Shown in pieces: positions 10,140 to 22,131 of a stretch of DNA of 64,000 bases. Origin of the DNA: Sipunculus nudus (taxonomy: Eukaryota; Annelida; Sipuncula; Golfingiida; Sipunculidae); NCBI GenBank assembly GCA_026874595.1, contig CM049318.1, forward strand, positions 61,664,250 through 61,728,249, in the 5' to 3' direction. The translations under genes were made by a program, and so were the position numbers. The notes beneath the pieces are model-generated. The model was not told the DNA's origin, did not search any database, and saw nothing but the letters and a program-made list of their open reading frames with translations. Position 1 is the stretch's first letter, and each line of letters starts with the position of its first letter.

Positions 10140-11364
10140 CTAGATGTGTCGGAATGACACGAATGCGCCCGCCTGGGGCAAATTAGAAACATTTGTTAAA
10201 TTTTGTAAAATTTTTTAAGTTCAGGAAGTGTTGTATGGTCAAAAGTAGGTCAACAAGGGCAAAATGCAAACTCGATCTGTAAAGGGTCATTATCAAGCAA
10301 CACACCAAAAATCAGGCCAGTATCTGCAGGCATTGTGAAAAAAAGTCCATATATGTGCATTTTTCATGAAAATTTCTGTCTTTCATGAAATTTTCTATGT
10401 TCAGGATCTGTCATATGGTGAAAAATAGGTTAACTGGGACGAAACGCGAACTCGATCTGTAAGTGGTCATTATGCGCCCACAGACCAAACATTAGGCCAG
10501 TATCTGTAAGCATTGTATTGCGAAACTAGAATATTAGCAAAAGTTGAAAATCATTTATAAATTTAAATTGGAGAGGTATATACCATGTTTCATAACAATA
10601 CACCAAATGCTTCCTGAGAAATAAGCTCCTAAGTTTTTTTCTATAATAAGCTCTGTGATATTGAAAAGTAGGTCAAGATCACCCATCTTTGAACTTGACC
10701 AAGATTTTGTAAATATAATGCAATAGCACTGAAGAAATGAAGTTCCTGTGTTGAATACCTTTAGAGATATCCTAAGTTTAGGAGCCGTAAAACGGTTAAA
10801 AGTAGGTCAACCGGGATGATACGCAAACTCGATCTGTAACTGGTCATTATCTGCCCACACACCAAAAATCAGGCCAATATCTGCAGGCATTGCGAAAAAA
10901 AGTCCGTACATGTGTATTTGTCATGAAAATTTCTATTTTTCATGAAATTTTCTAAGTTTAGGAGCCGTAAAACGGTCAAAAGTAGGTCAACCGGGACATT
11001 ACGCAAACTCAATCTGTAACTGGTCATTATCTGCCCACACACCAAAAATCAGGCCAATATCTGCAGGCATTGCGAAAAAAAGTCCGTACATGTGTATTTG
11101 TCATGAAAATTTCTATTTTTCATGAAATTTTCTAAGTTTAGGAGCCGTAAAACAGTCAAAAGTAGGTCAATTGGGACGAAACGCGAACTCGATCTGTAAC
11201 TGGTCATTATCTGCCCACACACCAAAAATTAGGCCAATATCTGCAGGCATTGCGAAGAAAAGCCCGTACAACTGTTTGATTTTGGAATGACGGAATGACG
11301 GAATGACAGAATGACGGACATGGGTAAAACTATATGCCCCGGCCACTTTGTGGCGGGGGCATAA
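10140..11364 (+). mobile_element. Helitron/Helentron-like non-autonomous element with 180-bp array, copy 1
   Basis: Begins CTAGATGTGTCGGAATGACA and ends in a hairpin at 11334-11362: ATGCCCCGGCCAC, a TTT loop, then GTGGCGGGGGCAT, a 13-bp stem with one mismatch. The 5' subterminal GAATGC(G/C)CCCGCC repeats the hairpin arm in inverse. Internal units beginning GGAGCCGTAAAACGG recur at 10781, 10961 and 11141 (period 180). A stretch of unrelated sequence at about 10516-10780 interrupts the array relative to copy 2. Confidence 0.75.
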
Positions 11365-12395
11365 TAAAGGTGACGCCAGCAGTCTGCAGGAACTGATGAA
11401 ACCCTCCATGACCAATATGGATGCAAAGAAATCATGGCAATCAATGCATTACTTATTCAGATACTGGAGTTTTGGTTTCAAATTTTCAATTATTCTGGGG
11501 TATTTAAAAGCCAAATAGCTCAGAGAATATGGGTAACAGAGACCTCATTTCAAATTTCCAGAGAGATTTTTCAGGGACCACCCTGGATGTCAAGTTAGAA
11601 GATTCTAGGTGCAACTGTTACGATTTGTGCCCTATTAATGGATGACTGCATATTTGAAGGTCTCAAAAATAGAGAGAAAAAGTGTAAAAATTTGAAAAAA
11701 TACAGGTGGCACCACCAGTCTACAGGAACTGGTGATACATCTCATGATCAAAATGCATGCAAAGAATCATGGGGATCAATGCATTAGTTATTCAGATACT
11801 GAAGTTTTAGTATCAAATTTTTAATGATTCTAGGGGATGTTTTGAGCCCAACAGCTTTGAGGATATGGGTAACAGAGACCTGATTTCAGGATTCCAATGA
11901 GATATTTCAATGAACTCCCTGGATGTAAAGTAAGAAGATCCTTGGTTGATGGATTATGATTTGGCCCTGTTAGCGGACGACCCCTTTCATTTAAAGGTCT
12001 CAAAAATAGAGAAAAATTAGTAAAAATCTGAAAATATACAGGTGGCCCTACCAGTCTGTAGGAACTGATGAAACACTCCATGAACAATAGGCATGAAAGA
12101 AATCATGGTGATCAATGCATTAGTTGTTCAGATACTGTAGCTTCTGTATCAAATTTTTAATTATTCTCAGGGGTACTCCTGAGCCCTATAGCTCCAAGGA
12201 TATGGGTAACGTAAAACATAATTTCATTTTTCCATGGAGATTTTTCATGGAACTCCCAGGATGTCAAGTTAGAAGATTCTAGGTCCAGGGGTTACGATTT
12301 GTGCCTGGTTAACAAACAGACAGACAGACAGATGGATGGACGACGGACAAATAGTAATCGTTATAGCTCAGATGACTTTCAGTCAGCAGAGCTAA
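11365..12395 (+). repeat. Dispersed repeat family, tandem-like diverged units
   Basis: Diverged units of roughly 350 bp repeat the order AAAAATACAGGTGGC, CAGTCT(A/G)CAGGAACTG, ATCAATGCATTAGTTATTCA, ATATGGGTAACAGAGACCT and AGTTAGAAGATTCTAGGT. The end is GACAGACAGATGGATGGACG followed by GCTCAGATGACTTTCAGTCA. The same family fills 27120-28915. Confidence 0.65.
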
Positions 12396-12753
12396 AAACA
12401 ATTAACTACACTGAAACAGCAGCAGCTCCATGGAATGTGAGGAAAATGGCAATTGGGTAGTGGGACTATTCAGTTTTTTTCAGATTAAGAAAAATTCTAG
12501 ATGATCTACATAAGAGCAGTACAAAGATATATAAGCAGGAATGTATATAAAAATATTTCAGTTATGTAAAACTTTATGTGTATATACAATACAGAAACAA
12601 ATTGTTTATATTTATATAAACATATCCTTGATTGTGATCCAGTTTTTCTTTAAATTCTGGATGCAAATTAACTGTAATGCATTAATAGTGAGTACCCAGG
12701 GTTAGCCATGAATATATCTTACAGATATGAAAAGGATTGCACATATTCTTTAC

Positions 12754-12868
12754 CTATAAAGATGAGTCCTGTGAGTATGAAGGCAATGATCATCCAGAGT
12801 CTGAACCCCAGGATCTCCATCTCGATGGGGTCCGCATGAGGCTTGATGGTCTCCTCTGTACAACATAT
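12754..12868 (-). CDS. tmie: TMIE-like gene, exon 2 (juxtamembrane and first part of TM)
   Basis: On the minus strand this reads (ICCTE)ETIKPHADPIEMEI, LGFRLWMIIAFILTGLIFI, then a single G before a GTAAAG donor (phase 1). The RLW followed directly by a hydrophobic helix matches the membrane-entry block of TMIE (vertebrate form ...MRLWHVVGIFSLF...). TMIE is a small two-helix membrane protein that binds TMC1/2 in the hair-cell mechanotransduction channel; the worm homologue belongs to the TMC-1 complex. Two in-frame acceptors are visible: a CTGTAG before 12868, which has the better pyrimidine context, and an ACAGAG before 12853. The domain call is strong when this exon is joined to exon 3. The exact 5' edge is uncertain. 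Confidence 0.85.
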
Positions 12869-13199
12869 CTACAGGTAACAACAAGGTAATACAGGTTAAC
12901 ATAGAGATATGTCAAACATCAGTATTCTCAAGATATAGGGTTTAATTTTCAATGTCTATTCATGGTACTCATCTGGTTTGCCTCATTAAATGACACTTAT
13001 CCAAAGAACTCTAGGTGTGAAATCAACATCGGTCACTTAACAGCTGTCCCCAAACAACTCAAAGGTGTTAACTCATCAATTAATAAGTGGCACCAGGTAC
13101 TTGATCCATGAGCAGTGAGGCGTGACATGTTGTCCAACATCTTGGTGGAGATGGTTGTGTCAAATTTGAAAGAACCAGATGCAGTACTTCAAAATTATG

Positions 13200-14160
13200 G
13201 GGTTGACCAAAATCCTGTTTCCACATATTTGGGGACAGATGGCTCCTGTGACAATGACCTTTGATCTTGTGACCCCAAAATTAATAGGAATCTTCGCCCA
13301 TTGGCAGGTGAACTATATTTGCAAGAGGGACAGCCTGTGATGAAAAGATTTGCTTGAAATGCATCCACAATCTTTTAAAGATGTGGGTCCTGTGACCTTG
13401 ACCTTTGACCCCTAGACACCAAAGTCAATAGAATTCTTGCTTTGATGGGCAATATATGTCAAGTTTGAAACCCATATATAAATCCAAGATAGAGTTATCA
13501 TCAGGAAATGAATTTTTGGATAGATGGCTTCTGTGACCTTCACCTTTGACCCTGTAACCCCACAATTAATATGCATCTTCCTTTATTGGTGGGGGAGCTA
13601 TATGTGCAAAGTGAAAGGTCTAGGATGAAAACTTTTCCTTTAAATGCATCCACAATCTTTTTATAGATGTGGGTCCTGTGACCTTGACCTTTGACCTCAT
13701 TACCCCTAAATTAATAGAGCTCTTGCTTTATTAATGGGCCATATTATATATATATAAGTCAAGTTTGAAATCTATATATCAATCCAAGCTGGAATTATCA
13801 TCCTGAAACTAATTTTTGGACAGACAGTTCCTGTGACCTTCACCTTTGACCTTGTGACCGCAAAATTGAAAGGGGTCTTCCTCTGTTGGCAGGTTAGGTA
13901 TAGGTGCAAGATGAAAGGTGTGAGATGAAAAATTTTGCTTTAAATGCATCCACAATATTTTTAAAAGTGGGTCCTGTGACCTTGACCTTTGACTTCATGA
14001 CCCTAAAATGAATTAGGGTTTTACTTTTTTTATGAGACATATATGAGTCCAGTTTGAAATCAATATATCAAAAAAAAGCTGCAATTATCATCTGGAAACT
14101 AATTTTTTGACAGATGGTTCCTGTGGCCTTGACCTTTGACCATGTGACCCCAAAATATTT
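13200..14160. repeat. Tandem diverged repeat with CCTGTGACCTTGACCTTTGACC core
   Basis: The core recurs about every 146 bp (near 13245, 13392, 13530, 13676, 13828, 13975, 14120), with two alternating unit types, so the true period is about 290 bp. On the reverse strand each good core reads GGTCAAAGGTCAAGGTCA. The array is intronic to the TMIE-like gene. Confidence 0.8.
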
Positions 14161-14169
14161 TTAAAATGC

Positions 14170-15460
14170 AAACTTGTACGCGATACAGGGAATGACTCAT
14201 TACCATAAATATTCAGTTTGGGTTGTGAGTTCACATGTGTTCTCTTGTGTAAATTTATTATTTATAGTCTAATGTTAAGATTATGGGTTGTTTACCATGA
14301 TATCAATGCACTAGGTTAGATGGCCACTGCAGTACATTCCTCCACATGGCTTGTATCACGACTCAAGTTTGGCTATCCAGCTCTATATAAATGCCTACTG
14401 AGTCGAGCCTTGACAATTCAACTCAGAAGGCAATCAGATAATTGAGCTGGTAAGCCTACTTGAGTCATGATAAAAGTAATATTGAGGAATGTATCGCAGT
14501 GGTCTTGCATCAGGTTGCATTCATATTGTGGTAAACGGCCTATAATCTCAATATTATGCTAAGAATTATGAATTAACACAATAGTATACATGTGAGCTCA
14601 CAACCCAAACTGAAACACCATCTCCATGGACACAGGTCATTTCCTGTATCGCCTGCAAGCTGCCAGGGTCCTGTAAACCATGTCAGCCATGCTTGTGTTC
14701 ATGCGGTCATAAATTCAACAAACATGCAGAGGGGTTTACCAATGTGCAGGGTTAAAATGGAACTTTTCTCGCTCATGTTTGGTATTATTGGAAAGTACAC
14801 AAAAAATGCTGATGATTGGTCTGGTTTATATTGATTGACAGTGTACCTGTAAGCCATGAAGCGTTGTCAGAAATGACTAAATATTTGCATCTTCATAAAG
14901 CCTTATTATGCGTTCCTCAGACTTAGATGCAAAGACACTCTGGCGCCAGTAATCTGGTCGTAATGCCAGAGGGTCAATATGACACTATCCTGAGTCATGT
15001 ATTCATAGATAGGATATTTCCATCATGGCCAAGGTAAACTAGAAACTTTCTCATACATGGCGGTGTTGTTGGATAGTCAACAAACATCTTTAACAATTTG
15101 TTTGCTTCATGTAGATACCATTAACACAACACTTGCAAGTGGTGCTTTCTAATCAAGATTTTCAGAGCAATTTTTGACAGTGCATATGATCCCATCCTGA
15201 CAGTTCAGTTGACTCTATCAAGTTTTAAACATGTTATCAGCCCTTGACCAATGCCAACTGTATAATCAATCAAATTCCCCGACTTTTTCCTGATTACAAC
15301 CAGTTCTCAAATTCCTTGGCAGATGTTTCCCTGACCTGAAATAAGGAAATTTCAATTTCCAGGTATATCTTAATTTCCATGATGGTTGGTTACACTGAAA
15401 AGAGCCATGGCACCCTCCACGTCTTACCACTTTCAGTTGAAAAGCATTATAAAGTTCTTA
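14170..15460. other. TMIE intron 1, no recognised feature
   Basis: Unique-looking AT-rich sequence. I found no exon-like segment with matching splice sites and no partner repeats inside the window. Confidence 0.45.
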
Positions 15461-15463
15461 CAT

Positions 15464-15545
15464 CTATATATTAATAACGCAAGGCGATTTTTGTAATTTT
15501 CTGTATCTCCTCTGATACCACCATACAGATTGCAGTGATTTTCAA
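15464..15545. repeat. Dispersed repeat fragment, copy 1
   Basis: TATATTAATAACGCAAGGCG, ATTTT(T/C)TGTAT and ACCACCATACAGA are shared with 18862-18970. This copy lacks the hairpin end seen there. Confidence 0.55.
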
Positions 15546-15679
15546 CATACATATGCTCCATTCATGTCCGAAGAGATTCCACTCACTTTTATTTGCAATA
15601 TATGCGTATTACGTGCATAATTAATAATTTTAATATTTGCTCCCCCGTGGGCGCCTCTTTTCTTTGTCTTCGCACTTTA

Positions 15680-15765
15680 AGGGGTGGGCTTTTGTCTAGT
15701 GGGCTGTCCGGTGGGCTTTTGTCTTGGTGGGCTTTTGTCAGGGTGGGCCTTTGTCCTACACCCTA
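15680..15765 (+). repeat. Short minisatellite, GGTGGGCTTTTGTC units
   Basis: Four to five units of about 15-18 bp. The inverse motif GACAAAAGCCCACC occurs at about 4898-4940. Confidence 0.8.
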
Positions 15766-15782
15766 TGTAACAGATGTAAAGA

Positions 15783-17144
15783 CTAGATGTGTCGGAACGA
15801 CATGAATGCCCCCGCCTTGGGCAAATTAGAAACATTTGTAAAATTTGGAAAATTTTTTAAGTTCAGGAGGTGTCGTATGGTCAAAAGTAGGTCAACAAGG
15901 GCAAAATGCAAAGTCGATCTGTCACGGGTCATTATCAAGCAACACACCAAAAATCATGCCAGTATATGCAGGCATTGTCAAAAAAAGTCCATACATGTGC
16001 ATTTTCCATAAAAATTTCTGTCTTTAATGAAATTTTCTATGTTTAGGAGCCGTAAAAAAATCAAAAGTAGGTCAACCGGGATGAAACGCAAACTCGATCT
16101 GTAACTGTCATTATTTGCCCACACAAAAAAAATCAGGGTGGTATCTGCAGGCATTGAGGAAAAAAAGTCAGTACATATGCATTTGTTATGAAAATTTATA
16201 TTTTTCAGGAAACTTTCTATGTTCAGGAGCAGTCAAATGGTCAAAAGTAGGTCAACTGAGACAAAACAAGAACTCGATCTGTAACTGGTCATTATCTGCC
16301 TACACACCAAAAATGAGGCCTGTATCTGCAGGCACTGCGAAAAAAAAGTCCATACATGTGCACCTATTTATGAAATTTTCTATGTTAGAGCACCGTCAAA
16401 CGGTCAAAAATTGGTCAACTGGGACAAAACGTGAACTTGATCTGTAACTGGTCATTATCTGCCCCCACACCAAAAATCAGGCCAATATCTGCAGGTATTG
16501 TGAAGAAAAGTCTGTACAAGTGTATTTGTCATGAAAATATATATTTTACATAAAATTTTCTATGTTCAGGAGCCGTAAAACGGTCAAAAGTAGGTCAACC
16601 GGGACGAAACGCGAACTCGATCTGTAACTGGACTATATCTGTCCACACACGAAAAATCAGGCCAATATCTGCAGGCACTGCGAAAAAAAGGCTGTCCATG
16701 TGTATTTGTCATGAAATTTCATATTTTTCATGAAATTTTCTATGTTCAGGAGCCGTTAAACGGTCAAAAGTAGGTCAACCAGGACGAAACGCGAACTCGA
16801 TCTGTAACTGGTCTATATCTGCTCACACACCAAAAATCAGGCCAATATCTGCAGGCATTGCGAAAAAAAGTCCGTACATGTGTATCTGTCATGAATATTT
16901 CTATTTTTCATGAAATTTTCTAAGTTTAGGAGCCATAAAACGGTCAAAAGTAGGTCAACTGGGACGAAACGCGAACTCGATCTGTAACTGGTCTATATCT
17001 GTCCACACACGAAAAATCAGGCAAATACCTGCAGGCATTGCGAAAAAAAATCTGTACAACTGTTTGATTTTGGAATGACGGAAGGACGGAATGACGGACA
17101 TGGGTAAAACTATATGCCCCGGCCACTTTGTGGCGGGGGCATAA
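15783..17144 (+). mobile_element. Helitron/Helentron-like non-autonomous element with 180-bp array, copy 2
   Basis: Starts CTAGATGTGTCGGAACGACA with subterminal GAATGCCCCCGCC, and ends in the same 13-bp-stem hairpin at 17114-17142 as copy 1. About seven units of the roughly 180-bp repeat (GGAGCCGT(A/T)AAACGGTCAA near 16569, 16749 and 16929) lie in between. Units near the 3' end are the most alike. No Rep/helicase coding sequence is present. Confidence 0.78.
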
Positions 17145-17448
17145 AAATATTAACCAAATTCACGTCGTGGTTGGTACAGTGTGATGTATACACGTGTGGA
17201 GTGGCACTACCAAAGTAGTAAACACATAATATTGACTTAAAATGTTTTAAAATTCGTTATTTTTTCTCATTACTGCAGTTACAAATGTAAAACTTGTGTG
17301 AAATGTATATTTAATACATTTGTACTGGTATTTGTTTCTTTTACATTCATGTGCCATCTGTTTTCAATAATGTATATGTAATAAACTTTGTTTTAAAGAT
17401 TTTCTTTCATTCAGTATGTATGCTTATTGCCTATAATTCATGGCCATC

Positions 17449-18601
17449 CAGGGTTGGGGCCAGGTACATGTGACAGTACCTAGGTACAGGTACAGGTACT
17501 TGTGAAATGGCCAGGTACAGGTACAGTTACAGGTACAGCATTTTTGGAAAGTACATAGGTACAGGTACTTTAGAAAGTACCTAGGTACAGGTACATTTTA
17601 AAGAATTACTAACTAATGAAACTGCATTAAATTCATCTAGATGTGCTATAATAAGTTATAAAAGAATGGCAGAATATATCATTAAAAAGAATTAAATGAT
17701 CATTTCCTATGTCATCAGGAAAAATACAGGCCTGGCAAATGTTAATGAATGCCTTTGGTAAATGTGATAAATGAATGAAGCTGATAAAGTTTACAAAGTT
17801 ATTAAAACAGAAATAGAAAACTTCATAAAATGTCTATATTTAAATAAAGTTTTTAGCTTCGGAGTAATGGTTTAAAGTCTCTGGGAGCACCACACTTTAA
17901 AGTAAAGAGGCTTAATAGCTTGACTGAAATGGAAAATCTTACAATCAATATAATAGATTAACTTCATGACAATGATACATACAAAATAACAAGTAACAAT
18001 ACACATGTTCGTGCCAGAAAGTCACACTGTGGATGTTTTGAGCACCTGTATGTAATGTGTGAGCTGGGACTTTTTTCTGTAAAATGGGAAGTTCTGCTTT
18101 TGTTTGGCTTACGTTGAGTGTTCAGTGATATAATATGCATTTTCTTTACTTCTATATTTATCCTACACCAATGTTCTTCATACTTACTAGACAACAGGTA
18201 TCTACATGGGGCATAAAAGCAACACTGTCCATATCCTTTGCTCTGTACCCTTTATATCTGATAATAAAGCCACAATGAACTTCCTGTGTAGAGGCTGGAG
18301 GTAGCTGGGCCGGCCAGCATGCTACAAGCCCAGGTCCACTCAAGTTCAAAGGCTGCAGGGATGAAAATTTAGTAATTACCCCTGCCTGGTTTAGGTAAAA
18401 GCCCTGACAGCTAGGGATGAAAGCTCAGTACCTTGACCAAACAAAATTTGTACCTGGAGTACCTTATACCAGATACAGGTACTTTAGTTCCAGGTACAGG
18501 TACAAGGTACTTCCTACTCATGAAAGCCAGATACAGGTACAGGTACTCTGAATTTTGTACCTAGTTACAGATACAGGTACAAGTACCTGGCCCCATCCCT
18601 G
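17449..18601. mobile_element. Non-autonomous hAT-type element with 8-bp target duplication
   Basis: The element starts CAGGGTTGGGGCCAGGTAC and ends with its near inverse (GTACCTGGCCCCATCCCTG). Flanking it is a perfect 8-bp direct repeat TGGCCATC (17441-17448 and 18602-18609), the duplication length of hAT transposons. Both arms are packed with tandem AGGTAC(A) hexamers. No transposase frame is visible. Confidence 0.9.
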
Positions 18602-18861
18602 TGGCCATCGTTGTTACTATTTTCACAAATAAAACTGGTATTTTTGCATTTTCTTCTTAGGTCTAGTCCGTGGACAGTTTCTTTTGTATGTAAATGTAAT
18701 ACTGTTAATCAGTTTCTTATGTCACATGGTACATTTGTAGGAGACTATTTATCAAAGACCCTGACCACATGGTAGGCACTGGCTCAGGGTGACCATGTGT
18801 GACTGTACGCTGTTCTGAAACATGCTCCGAACTCTGTTCCAAAAGATATTTATCCACAACA

Positions 18862-18970
18862 CCATACATATATTAATAATGTAAGGCGATTTGTGTGATT
18901 TTCCGATATAACCACCATACAGACTGTCATGTTCGCCCAAAACCGTGCGCAGCACGGGTATTTGCTAGTG
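18862..18970. repeat. Dispersed repeat fragment with GC-rich hairpin end, copy 2
   Basis: Shares the ATTAATAATGTAAGGCGATT start with 15464-15545 and ends in CCGTGC-GCA-GCACGG, a 6-bp hairpin, followed by GTATTTGCTAGTG. Confidence 0.55.
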
Positions 18971-19410
18971 TAAATTATTAAGTGCAATTGAATATTGATA
19001 ATATAAATAATTGCACTATATAAATCTATACATATTTCCATCATGTCCACATCATGGGTTTAATTAAATGCCTCTGGCAATCTCCCTAAATTCATCCATA
19101 AAATAAACATACATGTAAAGTCTCAAAATTGTCTATTGTTTTAACTTTAGTGGTAAAATTCTTGGAACATGTTAATTAACGTTTACATGTATTCTAATGT
19201 GCATCCATGCAATTGGTAACAGATGGTATTGTTCAGAACAGGTTTTTGATTTCATAATTTAATGAATCAGAAGTGTATTAAATTCTTTTAAATAAGATAT
19301 ATAAGACATATATTCTGTGAAGTGCAACAAAAGTTTCATCTGAGATGGAAATTAACTTTTTAATCACATATCTTCTAAATCCTTTACCCCTCATTGTGAA
19401 AGTTTAAAAT

Positions 19411-19452
19411 TATATATATATATATATATTATTATTAATATATATATATATA
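19411..19452. repeat. (TA)n microsatellite, interrupted
   Basis: TA repeats broken by ATTATTAATA, abutting the left inverted repeat of the element at 19453. Confidence 0.9.
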
Positions 19453-21035
19453 GGTGTAATTCTCAGAATAGGGGTCAATTTCGAGTTCCCAAACAGAGGG
19501 AAAAAAGTTGTTGCAAAATTCATTTTTTCTTCTTTCCTTTTCAAGCGGGATATATGAAAGGTCAAAAACTCCCATCAGCAGCGCACTTTTATCCATACTT
19601 GCTTTTTTACCACAATAGAAGAATAGCAGTCTTTAGTCAGCAAGTCAACTCCGTTACAGCAGTTTATTTTTTTTAAATCACAAAATAATGCGGTAAAAAA
19701 AGAAGAATGAATGTGTCACGTATGTAGATTTTACAAAAGTATGGTACACAATCATCATAAACACTAGAGTTTGATATGAAAATTATTCCTGACATTTTTA
19801 TTAATTCTAAATAATAAGGTGATAGTGCACACAAATGTTTGACCCATAAAGTGCATTGAAGAGAACTTGCTAATAGAGACAGGTATACGCTCAATATTAC
19901 TGATCTCCTACAAATTGTCCATCATTTGACAATAGTTTGTAACGTTATCTTCTGCAAAGTCTGGAGGAGAACGGTCGAATATAGTTTTTGGCTAAAATGT
20001 TGCGCTGACTGGAATGTAACGGAGTTGATAACGCACTAAATTATTAAGATATTCTTACCTAAACTTTTAACACATTTGAACAAAAAGTAAACAGATAAAC
20101 ATCAAGTTGTATCATGCTAAAATATATCGACACAAGTTACCCTGACCGGTAAACAAAAGTTTACCATATAAAGTTTATTTTAAACACATAAAGTCAATTA
20201 ATGTAAATTACTGCTAAATTGAACAACTCAGCTCGGGATTGTTGCGAGAAAGAACTTGCTAAATGCCTACCTACTAGGTATTTAACCATTTCAATATGAA
20301 TTCAATAAAAACATATTTCTCCTTTAATGACAATAAAATACTTGAGAAAGTAAAGAAATGCCAACATTATCTAAATCCAGGAAAATATTGTTACAATTAA
20401 GAGCTGTAACGGATTTTGATCAATTTTCAACAAAAATGATAGTCTTGTTACCTTATAGAGCTGTGCTATATATGCAACTGGCATTAAAGGCTAGTGTCAT
20501 CTAAACTAATAAAATATTACCATTAATTTCACAAATATTTAAAACAATAACGCAAATATTATAGTAAACTGATACCAATTTTTGGATTTACAGTGAATCC
20601 TAAGTAAAAAGGGCCTGCTCGACCACTTAAAAGGTGTACACAGTAATATGTTCCAAAACTTTCTCCTAATTTAATGCAAAAGACTTCATGTTTTATTAAG
20701 AAGTCATAATTTCCTTGGATGGTCAATGCAATGCTAAAACGTGATGGAGCTGAACACTTTCAGCGGCCTTGTAATCAACCTGAATTCGTGTTACAATAAA
20801 AGCTGTCAGGTGTAGAACAGAGAACGGAATACACACAGTGTTCATATTTGGAATGTTCTCCTTTCGTTTGTGGGCTAAGGGGATATTCTTTCTTATATAA
20901 ATGCCTAACACTTCATTAGATGAATCCAACAGAAAATAATAATGTCTATATACCCTCATTCGTTCTTTTCCAGTCTTAGCCATGGTGATTAGCCTGTAAA
21001 CCCAATGAATTTAAGTTATAAGCTCATAAACAAAC

Positions 21036-22131
21036 TGGAGGTGCGGACCGGACCGCTTGGACTGATAACACAAAATACCGGACCGCTTATTCCTGGACCG
21101 GACCGGTTGGACCGCCGAACTTAATGTTAAAAGGATTAAGTTAAACAAATGTGTTTCAGGATTTAGTTTCACCAACAATCGTGTTATGAACAAGGGGTAA
21201 TAAACCATCTCAGAAAGACTCATTGGCTACATAAAATATATTTAAAGCAATGACAGCTGCAATAGTACAATTATATACGTGCACATGTATTATTTTATTT
21301 TTTTTTTCCATCGTGGGTAACAGTTAAAGTTCATTTTTTGTTATTAACTTATGACTGAAGTGACATGTTCAGCATTAGATCATTGTCCCTGCTGTGTTGC
21401 ACAATGCTGATACTTTTGCTTAGTATAATAAGACCAATTTCTATACGATGAATACATTAAATATATTCTTTATATTAAATTATTAACAAAGGATTAATAA
21501 GTTTTCTGTATCAGATCGCACATAAACCATTACATAACTTATCAGCTGATGTCAATCTGCATCCCTGCCCAGTATAATCTTTGAATCAGCTCGCCCAACC
21601 CTGCACATTAGATTAATAAGTTTTCAATATCAAATCGCACTTAAACCGCTACAAAACTTCATCAGCGTATGTCAGCCCGCATCTATCCCCGCCAAGCAAA
21701 TTCTTTAAATCAGCTCGCTCCACCCTGCACATTTGGCTTATATTCTAATCACTATGCCCCACACAGTAACACAAAATATTTACCACTGAAAAATTTATTA
21801 AAAAAGACTGTAATTTTAAATTTGTCATTAAAAATCAAACCCAGATCCTGCGATTAAAGTATAGATTATTATATTACATTTATAGCACGTTTTGTTGTGT
21901 ATGATATTTGGTTTTGTTAAATATTTGAACAAATATATGTAATAAAAAATATGTAGAACAAACGTTGAATAAAAGGAATTACAATATATTTTAATTTTGA
22001 TGATATTTTAACAAATGTGCCGAACCCCTTGGACCGGTCCACCTTATGGACCGGAACGCTTACAGCTGGACCTGACAAAAACAGGGCGCTTACTTGGTGC
22101 ATCGAACGGTCCGGTCCGGTCCGCACTTCTA
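21036..22131. mobile_element. Non-autonomous hAT-type element, perfect 8-bp target duplication
   Basis: AAACAAAC flanks both sides (21028-21035 and 22132-22139). The ends are TGGAGGTGCGGACCGGACCG and, in inverse, TAGAAGTGCGGACCGGACCG. Subterminal GGACCGG/CCGGTCC words are scattered in both arms. A 120-bp direct duplication lies inside (21491-21610 and 21611-21730). No transposase frame is visible. Confidence 0.9.
21491..21730 (+). repeat. 120-bp tandem duplication inside the nested hAT element
   Basis: Two units beginning GATTAATAAGTTTTC and ending CACCCTGCACATT / CAACCCTGCACATT, about 85% alike. Confidence 0.8.

Noticed and set aside
20723-20983. Frame beginning MAKTGKERMRVYR as a functional gene
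   Set aside because: It lies inside an inverted-repeat element and no continuing exon was found. It is kept only as a hint of a transposon protein start.
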